A stretch of DNA of 54,203 nucleotides from Nitrospirota bacterium (GCA_021813405.1 JAKAKS010000002.1:1-54203); one strand, 5' to 3'. Counted from the stretch's first letter, positions 8,318 through 16,215 are shown. Notes: a model not told the origin generated them from the letters alone. A program made the numbers and translations.

Positions 8318-8614
8318 TTATAGCCAGGCTATTTTTTCGAATTCGTTGAAAACAACGTCCACAAGGCCGTCGTAATTGACCACCTTAACCCTGCCGTCCA
8401 CCTGGGCCGGCAACATTCCCCTGGTCTCGATGTCCTCAGAGAGGGCGTAGACCTTGGAAAACCTGTCGAGCAGGCTTGAGGCCTTGCCCGATTCCTTCAA
8501 TAATGCATGCCATACGCCGTTCAGCACCAGAATGACCCCGGTTTTGCCCGGATCCAGCCTTTCCAGCGTATCGGAAGAAAGTTTGTAATCGCTGACGAAT
8601 ACGCCTAAGCTCAC
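8318..8614 (-). CDS. DsrH-like sulfur-relay protein (TusB-like)
   Basis: A 98-residue protein of the DsrH/TusB type. It has the compact alpha/beta core (TGVILVLNGVWHALL), the segment KVYALSEDIETRGM and the family's C-terminal VKVVNYDGLVDVVFNEFEKIAWL, shown here in part. DsrH proteins are the structural partner of DsrE and DsrF. No Cys is present, as in many DsrH relatives outside Allochromatium. GTG 8614 is preferred over GTG 8620 because the latter overlaps the AAAGGAGG Shine-Dalgarno. First gene of the minus-strand sulfur operon, behind the promoter at 8656-8685. Confidence 0.75.
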   Translation of the reverse strand: MSLGVFVSDYKLSSDTLERLDPGKTGVILVLNGVWHALLKESGKASSLLDRFSKVYALSEDIETRGMLPAQVDGRVKVVNYDGLVDVVFNEFEKIAWL

Positions 8615-8655
8615 TTGCACCTCCTTTAACGGGATTTTTTTATATGAAGCATAAA

Positions 8656-8685
8656 TGTATACCAGTTATAAGCACCCTTTGTCAA
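8656..8685 (-). promoter_or_regulatory. Sigma-70 promoter of the sulfur-relay operon
   Basis: On the minus strand TTGACA (8685-8680) is followed after 18 nt by TATACA (8661-8656). The predicted start near 8649 leaves a short leader before the Shine-Dalgarno at 8628-8620. Confidence 0.6.
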
Positions 8686-8821
8686 TGAACCGGCCTTTCC
8701 GGCGTGTGGGTGTTTTCAGCCGCGCCTGCTTTCAAACGTGTGTATCAGGCCGGGATTTGCGGCGGGCATGCCCAATACATTATTACGAGCGTTTACATCC
8801 ACACGCAGCCCTTTTCCGGCC

Positions 8822-9051
8822 TCTTTTTTATATGTTCAACCCGAAATCCATAAGTTGCTGATTTTAAAATTATTTTCGTCATTTTCTGTTCAATCCGTTC
8901 AATACCTTCTCCTATTTTGGCAGATGAAAACCTGGCAATCCAGCAGCCTCCTTTCCGGTATTGCCGGGAGCTTGCCCGGCCTGCCGGAGCATTTTAACCC
9001 GGCTGGGCATGGCATCGTCCATATGACATGCTTCATGATTTTCATGTCATG
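8822..9051. repeat. Dispersed intergenic repeat, copy A
   Basis: One of three copies of a 230-271-bp element (others at 23881 and 52904). The left block runs TTTTTTATATGTTCAA to TTCAATCCGTTCAATA; the right block contains GTCCATATGACATGCTTCAT and ends in TCATG. ATGACATG (9023-9030) and CATGTCAT (9043-9050) form an 8-bp inverted repeat. The middle is not conserved between copies. It fills most of the gap between the sulfur operon and the tracrRNA gene. 8690-8821 shows nothing recognisable. Confidence 0.65.
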
Positions 9052-9076
9052 TTTTTTGAAGGGGGTGAAGGTCTGC

Positions 9077-9188
9077 AAAAAATAAAGCCCGTGGATGCAC
9101 GGGCTTTGGCGGCCCCTCAGGGCAGAACCACCTTCGAGACGGTTGCCTCTTACTAGGATTGAAGAACAACCGCCGCTCAAGTACAATT
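9077..9188 (-). ncRNA. tracrRNA of the type II-C CRISPR system
   Basis: Predicted as an RNA of about 110 nt on the minus strand. Its 5' part (9187-9152) is an anti-repeat that aligns with all 36 nt of the CRISPR repeat, with six differences, all transitions. In the crRNA duplex five become G-U pairs and one an A-C mismatch. Next comes a stem-loop (GGCAACC with GGTTCTGCC, one bulge), a C/G-rich single-stranded section and a terminator hairpin with a perfect 10-bp stem (AAAGCCCGTG/CACGGGCTTT, 9084-9107) and six T. RNase III would cut the crRNA-tracrRNA duplex for Cas9 loading. No transcript data were used. Confidence 0.88.
9159..9187 (+). promoter_or_regulatory. cas9 promoter inside the anti-repeat
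   Basis: Read on the plus strand the anti-repeat keeps the promoter-like layout of the CRISPR repeat: TTGAAG (9159-9164), 17 nt, TACAAT (9182-9187). Transcription from about 9194 would give cas9 a leader of about 45 nt with GGGAGG before ATG 9239. Confidence 0.55.
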
Positions 9189-9194
9189 AGGAAG

Positions 9195-9224
9195 TTTTTA
9201 CCATAGGTAAAATCTATTTGTCAA
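9195..9224 (-). promoter_or_regulatory. tracrRNA promoter
   Basis: A consensus TTGACA (9224-9219, minus) stands 18 nt before TAAAAA (9200-9195), placing the start at about 9188, right at the first anti-repeat base. The -35 box lies just upstream of the cas9 Shine-Dalgarno (GGGAGG, 9225-9230) on the opposite strand. Confidence 0.7.
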
Positions 9225-9238
9225 GGGAGGATGGATAA

Positions 9239-12200
9239 ATGGAAAACACAATACTGGGGCTTGACCTTGGCTCAAATTCGATTGGGTGGGCCTTGTTTGA
9301 AGCCAAAGAGCAAAGGCCGGTCCGGCTGATCGATTGCGGGGTGAGGGTTTTTGAGGAAGGGTTGGAAGGCATTGAAGCGGACGGCAAGGGTAAATCCCGA
9401 AACGTTGCCCGCAGAGAGGCCCGCCTTAGGAGGAGACAGTGCGACCGCAAGGCAAGAAGACTGGCGCACCTTGCGCGTCTTCTCCAGCGTTCCGGACTGC
9501 TGCCCTCAGGTAAGCTTAACACGCCTGAAGAAAGGCACGAATTTTTTACGCAACTCGATAAGACCCTTTTGCCTCCTTTGCAATTGAGGGCTGAGGCCCT
9601 GGCCAGAAAGCTTGAAGCTAATGAGCTTGGCCGGGCTTTTTACCATTTGGGGCAAAGAAGAGGGTTCCTCAGCAACCGCAAATCTGCACCTAAAAAAGAT
9701 GAGGACAAGGGAGTAATAAAACAGGAAATCGCCGGTCTCGAAAAAGAAATTAAAGAGGCCGGGGCGCAAACACTGGGTGAGCATTTTAATAAACTTAATT
9801 CCGAAGGAGTGCGTGTAAGGGTAAGACATACGGCCAGAAAGATGTACGAGGATGAGTTCGGGCATATATGGGAGGCCCAAAGGCTCTACTATCCCGATAT
9901 TCTTACAGATGAATTGAAGAAAAAAATGTACAAGGCGATTTATTTCCAGCGGCCGCTTAAAAGCCAAAAGGAGTTGATAGGTCTTTGCGAACTGGAAGAA
10001 GGCAAAAAGCGCGCGCCCTGGGCGCTGCTTGCCGCCCAGCGTTTCAGATATTTGCAAAAAGTAAATGACTTGCGGGTAAACAGTGGTGGTGATGAACGCC
10101 CGCTTACCAAGGAGGAACGAAATTCGCTTATTCAAGCCCTGGAAAATATCGGCGACATGACTTTTGCCGGCAGGGGCTTAAATATAAAAAAGCTGCTTAA
10201 TCTCAAGAGCGTGGAGTTTAACCTGGAGCGCGGAGGAGAAAAAAAGTTGCCCGGCAACCGCACTGCAAAGGCGCTCAGGGATATTTTTAAAGATAGGTGG
10301 GACGGATTCACCGTGGAGGAAAAAAACGCCGTAGTGGATGAGATAAGGAGCACGGTAAAGGACGATATCCTGAAAAAACGGGGAGTGAAAGCCTGGGGCC
10401 TGGACGAAGAAGCGGCGCAGGATTTTGCGGAAATCAGCCTTGAGGACGGTTACTGCAATTACTCGAAGCTGGCAATCGGAAAACTGATGCCGCTTCTGGA
10501 AAAGGGGATGCCGCTTGCGTCAGCGATAAAGGAAATGTATCAGAACAGACGCGATAAAACAATTAACCCTCTGAGAGAACTGCCACCGGTAAGACAAGGG
10601 CTGGCGGAGATCAGAAATCCCCTTGTGGAGCGTGCCCTAACCGAATTGAGGCGCGTCGTGAATGCGGTGGTGGACAAACACGGCCAACCTGGCGTAATGC
10701 GCATAGAACTGGCGCGCGATCTCAAACGCCCCGCCAAAGAACGGGAGCAGGCATGGAAGAACATGCGCGCAAATGAAAAGAAAAGAGAAGAAGCTGCGCG
10801 TAAAATACTTGCCGAACCCGGCAACGGCAATCCCAGCCGGAATGACATTCTGAAAGTGCTTTTGTGGGAAGAATGCAACGGTAAATGTCCATATACCGGC
10901 AGGCCCATAAGCATGACCGCGCTGCTTGGCGATAACCCGCAATTCGATATTGAGCATATAATCCCGTTCGACCGCTCTTTGGACGATTCCTATGTAAACA
11001 AGACATTGTGCTACGCGGAAGAAAATAGAGAAGTAAAGAAAGGGAGGACGCCTTTCGAGGCGTATGGCGAAAGACCCGAGTGGTCCCAGATTTTGGAAAG
11101 GGTCAAAAACTTCAAAGGAGATGCGGCAAGGGAAAAGTACAGGCGGTTCAATCTGACCGAGGCGGAGCTTGAAGAGATACTGAAGGACTTTTCATCCAGG
11201 CAGCTTAACGACACCCGGTATGCCACCCGGTTAGCGAAGGGTTATCTTGGCCTTTTATATGGCGGCCTTGATGATGACGGGATAGACGCTGAGGGCAAAC
11301 GAAGGGTGCAGGCGGCAACGGGCCAGGTGACCGCGCATATCAGGAACGCGCTTGATCTGAACAGGATACTGAACGACGGCCCGCGAAAATCCAGGGATGA
11401 CCACCGCCACCACGCCGTTGACGCAGTGGCCATCGCCCTTGCGGATACCGCAATGATTAAACAGCTTTCTGATGCCGCAAAAAACAGGAAGGGCAGAAGG
11501 CTGTTTGCGCCTGTCCGGAAGCCGTGGGAAAACTTTTTCGAGGATGTGCGCAAGGACATATTAGGCATTACGGTTTCCAAGCGCGTATCAAACCGGGTGC
11601 GCGGCGCTCTTCATAAAGAGACTTTTTATTCGCCGCCCAAAACGGATGATAAGGGCAAAAAATACGTCCTTGTCCGTACAGGGCTGGCGGATTTAAGCAA
11701 AAAAGATATTGAAACTGGGTTGGACTATTTGGATGAGCGTGTCCGGGACTGCATCCTTGAAAAGCTTAATGGCGGCGAGGCCAAAAAAGTATTTGCGCAT
11801 CCTGAAGACCATCCAGTTATAAAAACAAAGGACGGCAGAGAGATACCCATCCACAAGATAAGGATCAGACAATCGCAGGACGTGTTCGCAGTTGGCAAAG
11901 GAGATAGCGCGCGCTATGTGCAGGCCGATTCCATTCACCATATGGAGATCATTAGGACAAAGGACAAAAACGGGAACGAGAAGTGGGAAGGTTTTGTTGT
12001 GGACATGTTGGAAGCTTACAGGCGCTTGCATGCAAAGGAGCCGGAACCAGTGATTAAGCGCGACCATGGAGAAAACAAGGAGTTCGTCTTTTCGCTTGCG
12101 GGCGGGGAGATCATAGAACTGGATGAATTGGATAAGACGGGAAGAGGTCTTTATGTAGTGCGGACCGTGCCAAAAAGCAGACAGATTTATTTTACCCCGC

Positions 12201-12331
12201 TGGCGGATGCCCGGATATTAAAGGATATAGGTAAGAAGGGGCTTACTGCTTACCCTGAGACTTTGAAGGAGCGGCACTGTAGAAAGGTTGTGGTTACCCC
12301 GCTTGGAGAAGTCCGCCGGGCCAATGACTGA
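9239..12331 (+). CDS. cas9: CRISPR-associated endonuclease Cas9 (type II-C)
   Basis: RNA-guided DNA endonuclease of 1030 residues, a compact size typical of subtype II-C. RuvC-I is ILGLDLGSNSIGW with Asp9, followed by an Arg-rich bridge helix (about 54-85, RNVARREARLRRRQ). RuvC-II carries MRIELARDLK with Glu490. The HNH domain includes a CNGKCPYTG zinc-like knuckle, DIEHIIPF with His573 and ENRE with Asn596, 23 residues on, the same spacing as in Neisseria Cas9. RuvC-III has DDHRHHAVDA with His725 and Asp728. All catalytic residues are present, so the nuclease should be active. The C-terminal 280 residues are the WED/PAM-interacting part and cannot be read for PAM. GGGAGG precedes ATG 9239; cas1 overlaps its end by 8 nt. 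Confidence 0.97.
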   Translation: MENTILGLDLGSNSIGWALFEAKEQRPVRLIDCGVRVFEEGLEGIEADGKGKSRNVARREARLRRRQCDRKARRLAHLARLLQRSGLLPSGKLNTPEERHEFFTQLDKTLLPPLQLRAEALARKLEANELGRAFYHLGQRRGFLSNRKSAPKKDEDKGVIKQEIAGLEKEIKEAGAQTLGEHFNKLNSEGVRVRVRHTARKMYEDEFGHIWEAQRLYYPDILTDELKKKMYKAIYFQRPLKSQKELIGLCELEEGKKRAPWALLAAQRFRYLQKVNDLRVNSGGDERPLTKEERNSLIQALENIGDMTFAGRGLNIKKLLNLKSVEFNLERGGEKKLPGNRTAKALRDIFKDRWDGFTVEEKNAVVDEIRSTVKDDILKKRGVKAWGLDEEAAQDFAEISLEDGYCNYSKLAIGKLMPLLEKGMPLASAIKEMYQNRRDKTINPLRELPPVRQGLAEIRNPLVERALTELRRVVNAVVDKHGQPGVMRIELARDLKRPAKEREQAWKNMRANEKKREEAARKILAEPGNGNPSRNDILKVLLWEECNGKCPYTGRPISMTALLGDNPQFDIEHIIPFDRSLDDSYVNKTLCYAEENREVKKGRTPFEAYGERPEWSQILERVKNFKGDAAREKYRRFNLTEAELEEILKDFSSRQLNDTRYATRLAKGYLGLLYGGLDDDGIDAEGKRRVQAATGQVTAHIRNALDLNRILNDGPRKSRDDHRHHAVDAVAIALADTAMIKQLSDAAKNRKGRRLFAPVRKPWENFFEDVRKDILGITVSKRVSNRVRGALHKETFYSPPKTDDKGKKYVLVRTGLADLSKKDIETGLDYLDERVRDCILEKLNGGEAKKVFAHPEDHPVIKTKDGREIPIHKIRIRQSQDVFAVGKGDSARYVQADSIHHMEIIRTKDKNGNEKWEGFVVDMLEAYRRLHAKEPEPVIKRDHGENKEFVFSLAGGEIIELDELDKTGRGLYVVRTVPKSRQIYFTPLADARILKDIGKKGLTAYPETLKERHCRKVVVTPLGEVRRAND

Positions 12332-13211
12332 GCGCATCATAGATATTTCCGAAGGCCCGGCAAAGCTTAGTGTCAGGCACGCCCAGCTCCAGATCGAAAA
12401 GGATGGCGAGCTGATGGGCGCCGCGCCTCTTGAGGAAGTTGCCGCGCTTCTGGTTTCACATCCTGCCGTCACTTACACCAATGCCGTTTTGAGCGGACTT
12501 TGCCAGCATGGCGGCTTATTCGTGCTCTGCGGAGAAAAACACCTTCCAGCCGGTATGTTAATGCCCTTTGAAAGCCATTTCGTCCAGTCGGAACGTTTTT
12601 CCACGCAGGCGCGGGCCTCGTTGCCGGTTAAGAAACAGCTATGGAGGCAGATAATCCGCGCCAAAGTGCGGGCGCAGGGAAATCTTCTTCTTGAAGAGCG
12701 CGGGAAAGACAACGGGTTGCTTATGCTTGCGGACAGGGTTGGCTCCGGCGACTGCACGAACATTGAGGCGCAGGCGGCCCGCCGGTACTGGAGCGCGTTG
12801 TTCGGGGAGGATTTCATTCGGGACCGTAATGAGCCTGGGCCTAACATATTCCTTAATTACGGCTATACAGTGTTAAGGGCTGCTGCTGCGAGGGCCATAT
12901 GCGCGGCGGGGCTTCATCCCGCTTTGGGCCTCCACCATCACAACCGGTATAGCGGATTCTGTCTTGCTGATGACTTGATGGAGCCTTACCGCCCGGCTGT
13001 GGATGCTATTGTTTTGGCTTCAGGCCAAAAAAGCGGCGGTGATTGCATTCTGGGAAAAGAGTCCAAGGCGTTTATCATCAAGACTCTAATGGACAAGAGG
13101 TTTGAAATAGGCGGGGAAAGCAGGGGATTATTCGATTCTCTTGCCCGTACGGCGGCTTCATTGGCGTCCGTTTTTTCGGGCAAGAGAAAGACGCTTCTTT
13201 TGCCAGTATAA
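12324..13211 (+). CDS. cas1: CRISPR integrase Cas1
   Basis: A 295-residue integrase that, with Cas2, inserts new spacers at the array. The start MTERIIDISEGPAKLSVRH is chosen because ATG 12324 overlaps the cas9 stop as ATGACTGA and matches the N-terminus of type II Cas1; the frame opened at 12288 would add 12 unrelated residues. The active-site set is present: Glu148 in NIEAQAARRYW, the His cluster 204-206 in GLHHHNRYSGF, and Asp216/Asp217 in CLADDLMEPYRP. Length fits type II Cas1 (about 290-305). Confidence 0.97.
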   Translation: MTERIIDISEGPAKLSVRHAQLQIEKDGELMGAAPLEEVAALLVSHPAVTYTNAVLSGLCQHGGLFVLCGEKHLPAGMLMPFESHFVQSERFSTQARASLPVKKQLWRQIIRAKVRAQGNLLLEERGKDNGLLMLADRVGSGDCTNIEAQAARRYWSALFGEDFIRDRNEPGPNIFLNYGYTVLRAAAARAICAAGLHPALGLHHHNRYSGFCLADDLMEPYRPAVDAIVLASGQKSGGDCILGKESKAFIIKTLMDKRFEIGGESRGLFDSLARTAASLASVFSGKRKTLLLPV

Positions 13212-13215
13212 ACAC

Positions 13216-13554
13216 ATGCAAAGGCTGGAATTTTCGGAGTATCGCTCTATGTGGCTATTTGCGATGTTCGATCTTCCGGTGGACACACAGGAAGCCCGCC
13301 ACCTCTATACCAAATTCCGGACTTTTCTTTTAAAAGAAGGTTTCACCATGATGCAGTTTTCAGTCTATGCCCGCTATTGCGCAAGCGAAGAACGGAGCGA
13401 AGCTTTCAGGCGGAGGCTGAAAAAGGCCCTTCCTCCCAAAGGCGAGGTCCGTCTGATGGCTGTAACCGATCATCAGTTCGGGAAAATGGAGATTTACAGG
13501 GGGAAAAACCTGTGTTCAACCGAAAAACCTCCAGATCAGGTAATGCTTTTTTAA
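13216..13554 (+). CDS. cas2: CRISPR adaptation protein Cas2
   Basis: A 112-residue ferredoxin-fold protein that dimerises between two Cas1 dimers during spacer integration. It opens MQRLEFSEYRSMWLFAMFDLPV, shown here in part; the conserved Asp19 in MFDLPV follows the first strand, and FLLKEGFTMMQFSVYAR is the typical second helix-strand unit. ATG 13216 is 4 nt after the cas1 stop; the longer frame from 13141 lies inside cas1. There is no csn2 or cas4 gene, which together with the Cas9 size defines subtype II-C. Confidence 0.95.
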   Translation: MQRLEFSEYRSMWLFAMFDLPVDTQEARHLYTKFRTFLLKEGFTMMQFSVYARYCASEERSEAFRRRLKKALPPKGEVRLMAVTDHQFGKMEIYRGKNLCSTEKPPDQVMLF

Positions 13555-13570
13555 GCTGCAGGAAAGGCGG

Positions 13571-13603
13571 AAGCCCTTGTAAATCATGGACTTACAAGGG
13601 CTT
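13571..13603. terminator. Perfect 12-bp hairpin between cas2 and the array
   Basis: AAGCCCTTGTAA (13571-13582) and TTACAAGGGCTT (13592-13603) form a perfect stem with a 9-nt loop. No T-run follows on either strand, so it is not a textbook intrinsic terminator, but it lies where plus-strand cas mRNA and minus-strand crRNA transcription meet and could separate them. Confidence 0.45.
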
Positions 13604-13604
13604 C

Positions 13605-15550
13605 ATTGTACTTGAGCGGCGATTGTTTTCCAACCCCAGCCATGCCAGCAAAGACCGTTCAGGGCATCTTATTGTACTTGAGCGGCGATTGTTTTCCAAC
13701 CCCAGCCTGTCCGATGTCTTTGCAACTGCCGTCCACATTGTACTTGAGCGGCGATTGTTTTCCAACCCCAGCGATTTTTGCGCTCGTAATCTTCCGTGAT
13801 GGATTGTACTTGAGCGGCGATTGTTTTCCAACCCCAGCTGGTAATCAATATAATATCCCTCCTGCTTTATTGTACTTGAGCGGCGATTGTTTTCCAACCC
13901 CAGCAAAATGTGTTGGCTGTCGAACTCCCTGCCATTGTACTTGAGCGGCGATTGTTTTCCAACCCCAGCTCTATGTTGTAAGTGCCGTCCCATACCTGGA
14001 TTGTACTTGAGCGGCGATTGTTTTCCAACCCCAGCCGTTGGCATCGTTTGGTGACAATGTGAGTTATTGTACTTGAGCGGCGATTGTTTTCCAACCCCAG
14101 CTACTGGCCTGTGCAATGAGGTATAAGCACCATTGTACTTGAGCGGCGATTGTTTTCCAACCCCAGCAGCCTGTCGCCGGAATTCGGTATTACACCCATT
14201 GTACTTGAGCGGCGATTGTTTTCCAACCCCAGCATCTGATTTCTTGCCCATTATTCGCGGACCATTGTACTTGAGCGGCGATTGTTTTCCAACCCCAGCT
14301 AATAACCCAAAACGTGTGCGCCCGCTGCGATTGTACTTGAGCGGCGATTGTTTTCCAACCCCAGCCATAATCTCGGTCCTGAACGGCTCGCCACTATTGT
14401 ACTTGAGCGGCGATTGTTTTCCAACCCCAGCCTTGGGTTTTTTCTACCTGGGCATTCTGTATTGTACTTGAGCGGCGATTGTTTTCCAACCCCAGCGCGT
14501 AAAGTAATACTAATCCCTTGTCCTTGATTGTACTTGAGCGGCGATTGTTTTCCAACCCCAGCCTTAAATGTAACGGGGTATGCCGCAGGCGCATTGTACT
14601 TGAGCGGCGATTGTTTTCCAACCCCAGCTTAAGTCACAATAAGAATCTTACGTGAACAATTGTACTTGAGCGGCGATTGTTTTCCAACCCCAGCCTGGCC
14701 TTCGACGGGTTTTCTTCCATCGTTATTGTACTTGAGCGGCGATTGTTTTCCAACCCCAGCCAGACGCTAACACTTGCCTGACATCTTTAAATTGTACTTG
14801 AGCGGCGATTGTTTTCCAACCCCAGCGATACACGGGATACTATCGCGACTACTACATTGTACTTGAGCGGCGATTGTTTTCCAACCCCAGCCCGGTAGGA
14901 CAGACATCTTCGTATAATTTTATTGTACTTGAGCGGCGATTGTTTTCCAACCCCAGCCGTTTAATGTCGCTCTTCCAAACCAAATCGATTGTACTTGAGC
15001 GGCGATTGTTTTCCAACCCCAGCAAGCCATCCAGCAAAGCCACCAAGATGCAAATTGTACTTGAGCGGCGATTGTTTTCCAACCCCAGCTGTGTACTCGT
15101 AATGGTTTGAAAAGGGAATATTGTACTTGAGCGGCGATTGTTTTCCAACCCCAGCTGTGTACTCGTAATGGTTTGAAAAGGGAATATTGTACTTGAGCGG
15201 CGATTGTTTTCCAACCCCAGCCCAGGCGCAGGTATGTATCTGTGTTTTCCGATTGTACTTGAGCGGCGATTGTTTTCCAACCCCAGCACAGCTTCGGGAA
15301 TAAATAATACGTTGACTATTGTACTTGAGCGGCGATTGTTTTCCAACCCCAGCACGAAGCAGAAGACACAGACAAAATGGGCTATTGTACTTGAGCGGCG
15401 ATTGTTTTCCAACCCCAGCTTCATCTGCTCAATATCACCGCGCGTTACCATTGTACTTGAGCGGCGATTGTTTTCCAACCCCAGCGGAATCTACAAAAGA
15501 AACTGCTTAAATGCATTGTACTTGAGCGGCGATTGTTTTCCAACCCCAGC
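13605..15550 (-). CRISPR. Type II-C CRISPR array, 30 repeats and 29 spacers
   Basis: Thirty repeats of 36 nt (plus strand ATTGTACTTGAGCGGCGATT...CCCCAGC), none showing a change. There are 29 spacers: 25 of 30 nt and four of 29 nt (before the repeats at 13934, 14461, 14856 and 15515). Strand is set by the tracrRNA: the anti-repeat pairs with the minus-strand repeat, which starts GCTGGGG and ends TACAAT, so crRNAs are read right to left. Spacers at 15090-15119 and 15156-15185 are identical, a 66-bp tandem duplication. Both end repeats are intact, so no decayed trailer end can be picked. The leader side is probably the AT-rich 15551-15700. Confidence 0.99.
15515..15543 (-). promoter_or_regulatory. 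Intra-repeat crRNA promoter (one of 30 identical copies)
   Basis: In crRNA direction each repeat is 7 nt + TTGGAA + 17 nt + TACAAT, the hexamers being 4/6 and 5/6 matches to sigma-70 consensus at ideal spacing. The -10 box is the last six bases of the repeat, so RNA would start about 6-8 nt into the next spacer and leave a guide of about 23 nt. The coordinates given are those of the rightmost repeat. Confidence 0.65.
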
Positions 15551-15568
15551 CGGGTTTGCCTTGGGGGC

Positions 15569-15587
15569 ATGGGGGCGGAGCCCCCAT
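15569..15587. other. GC-rich hairpin beside the array
   Basis: ATGGGGGC (15569-15576) and GCCCCCAT (15580-15587) enclose GGA and are followed by an AT-rich stretch. It lies 18 nt outside the rightmost repeat, on the presumed leader side. It may block read-through into or out of the array. Confidence 0.5.
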
Positions 15588-15713
15588 TAAATATTAAAAA
15601 AGGTTGATTTTCTACACAATAATTTTCGGGGTTTTATTGCTTTTTTTCAGTATTTTTGGCATATTTTCTGTAAACCGGAATCAAAAAACCAATTGGAAGG
15701 GAGGTGATTGGAT

Positions 15714-16181
15714 TTGAAGAGGTTTACAGTTCTATTGGCCGCAGTACTGTTTCTGCTTCCCGCCGGCCTGGTTTTTGCCGTAAACTCCAGCTCTTCGGCG
15801 CCTGTCCACAAGGTCTCGAAAAAGACGGTGAAGAAAAAGGTCAGGATACATCAGCTTACAGGGGATGTTTCGGCGGTGAACCTGGCTGCAAAAACGCTCT
15901 CCATAAAGGGCAGGAAAGGCATAGCGCAGTTTGACATCACCGGCAAAACCAAGGGCCTTGCCTTGGACAAGCTGAAACCCAGCCAGAAAGTTACCGTAAG
16001 GTACTATATTGCGGACGGTAAAAAAACAGCCGTAAGCATAAAAGCCCCTGTGGTTAGAAAAAGCAAAAAAAAGGTAAAACACGCCAGTAAAACCAAAAAG
16101 GCCGCTGCCAAGCCCGCACCGGCAGCAACCCCGGAGAAAACGGGTAAGGCGCCCCAAAGACCCGAGATGACCGGATGTTAA
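15714..16181 (+). CDS. Exported lysine-rich protein
   Basis: A 155-residue protein with a clear signal peptide (MKRFTVLLAAVLFLLPAGLVFA). The mature part begins with Ser/Lys-rich sequence (APVHKVSKKTVKKKVRIHQL), then a small beta-rich domain of about 60 residues (GDVSAVNLAAKTLSIKGRKG ... KVTVRYYIADGKKTAVSI) that looks like an OB- or DUF5666-type fold, and ends in a Lys/Ala/Pro tail. TTG 15714 is chosen because AAGGGAGGTGAT lies at the right distance; TTG 15708 is too close. The gene after it is a related protein that also starts with TTG, so the pair probably arose by duplication. Function unknown; the charge suggests binding to polyanions in the envelope. Confidence 0.75.
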   Translation: MKRFTVLLAAVLFLLPAGLVFAVNSSSSAPVHKVSKKTVKKKVRIHQLTGDVSAVNLAAKTLSIKGRKGIAQFDITGKTKGLALDKLKPSQKVTVRYYIADGKKTAVSIKAPVVRKSKKKVKHASKTKKAAAKPAPAATPEKTGKAPQRPEMTGC

Positions 16182-16215
16182 ATTCCGGCTCGCACTGGTT
16201 TTTTTAATTCAATCG

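Noticed and set aside
8655-9186. Overlapping plus and minus frames between the sulfur operon and cas9
   Set aside because: They run across the dispersed repeat and the tracrRNA and have no ribosome-binding sites.
12288-12323. Longer Cas1 start
   Set aside because: The extra 12 residues lie inside cas9 and match no Cas1 N-terminus; ATG 12324 gives the usual cas9-cas1 overlap.
13141-13215. Longer Cas2 start
   Set aside because: The extra part is inside cas1 and is Arg-rich out-of-frame sequence.
13592-15590. Several long reading frames on both strands across the array (repeating LSGDCFPTP, LERRLFSNPS and LENNRRSST)
   Set aside because: They are translations of the CRISPR repeat, which has no stop in some frames at a 66-nt period; not genes.
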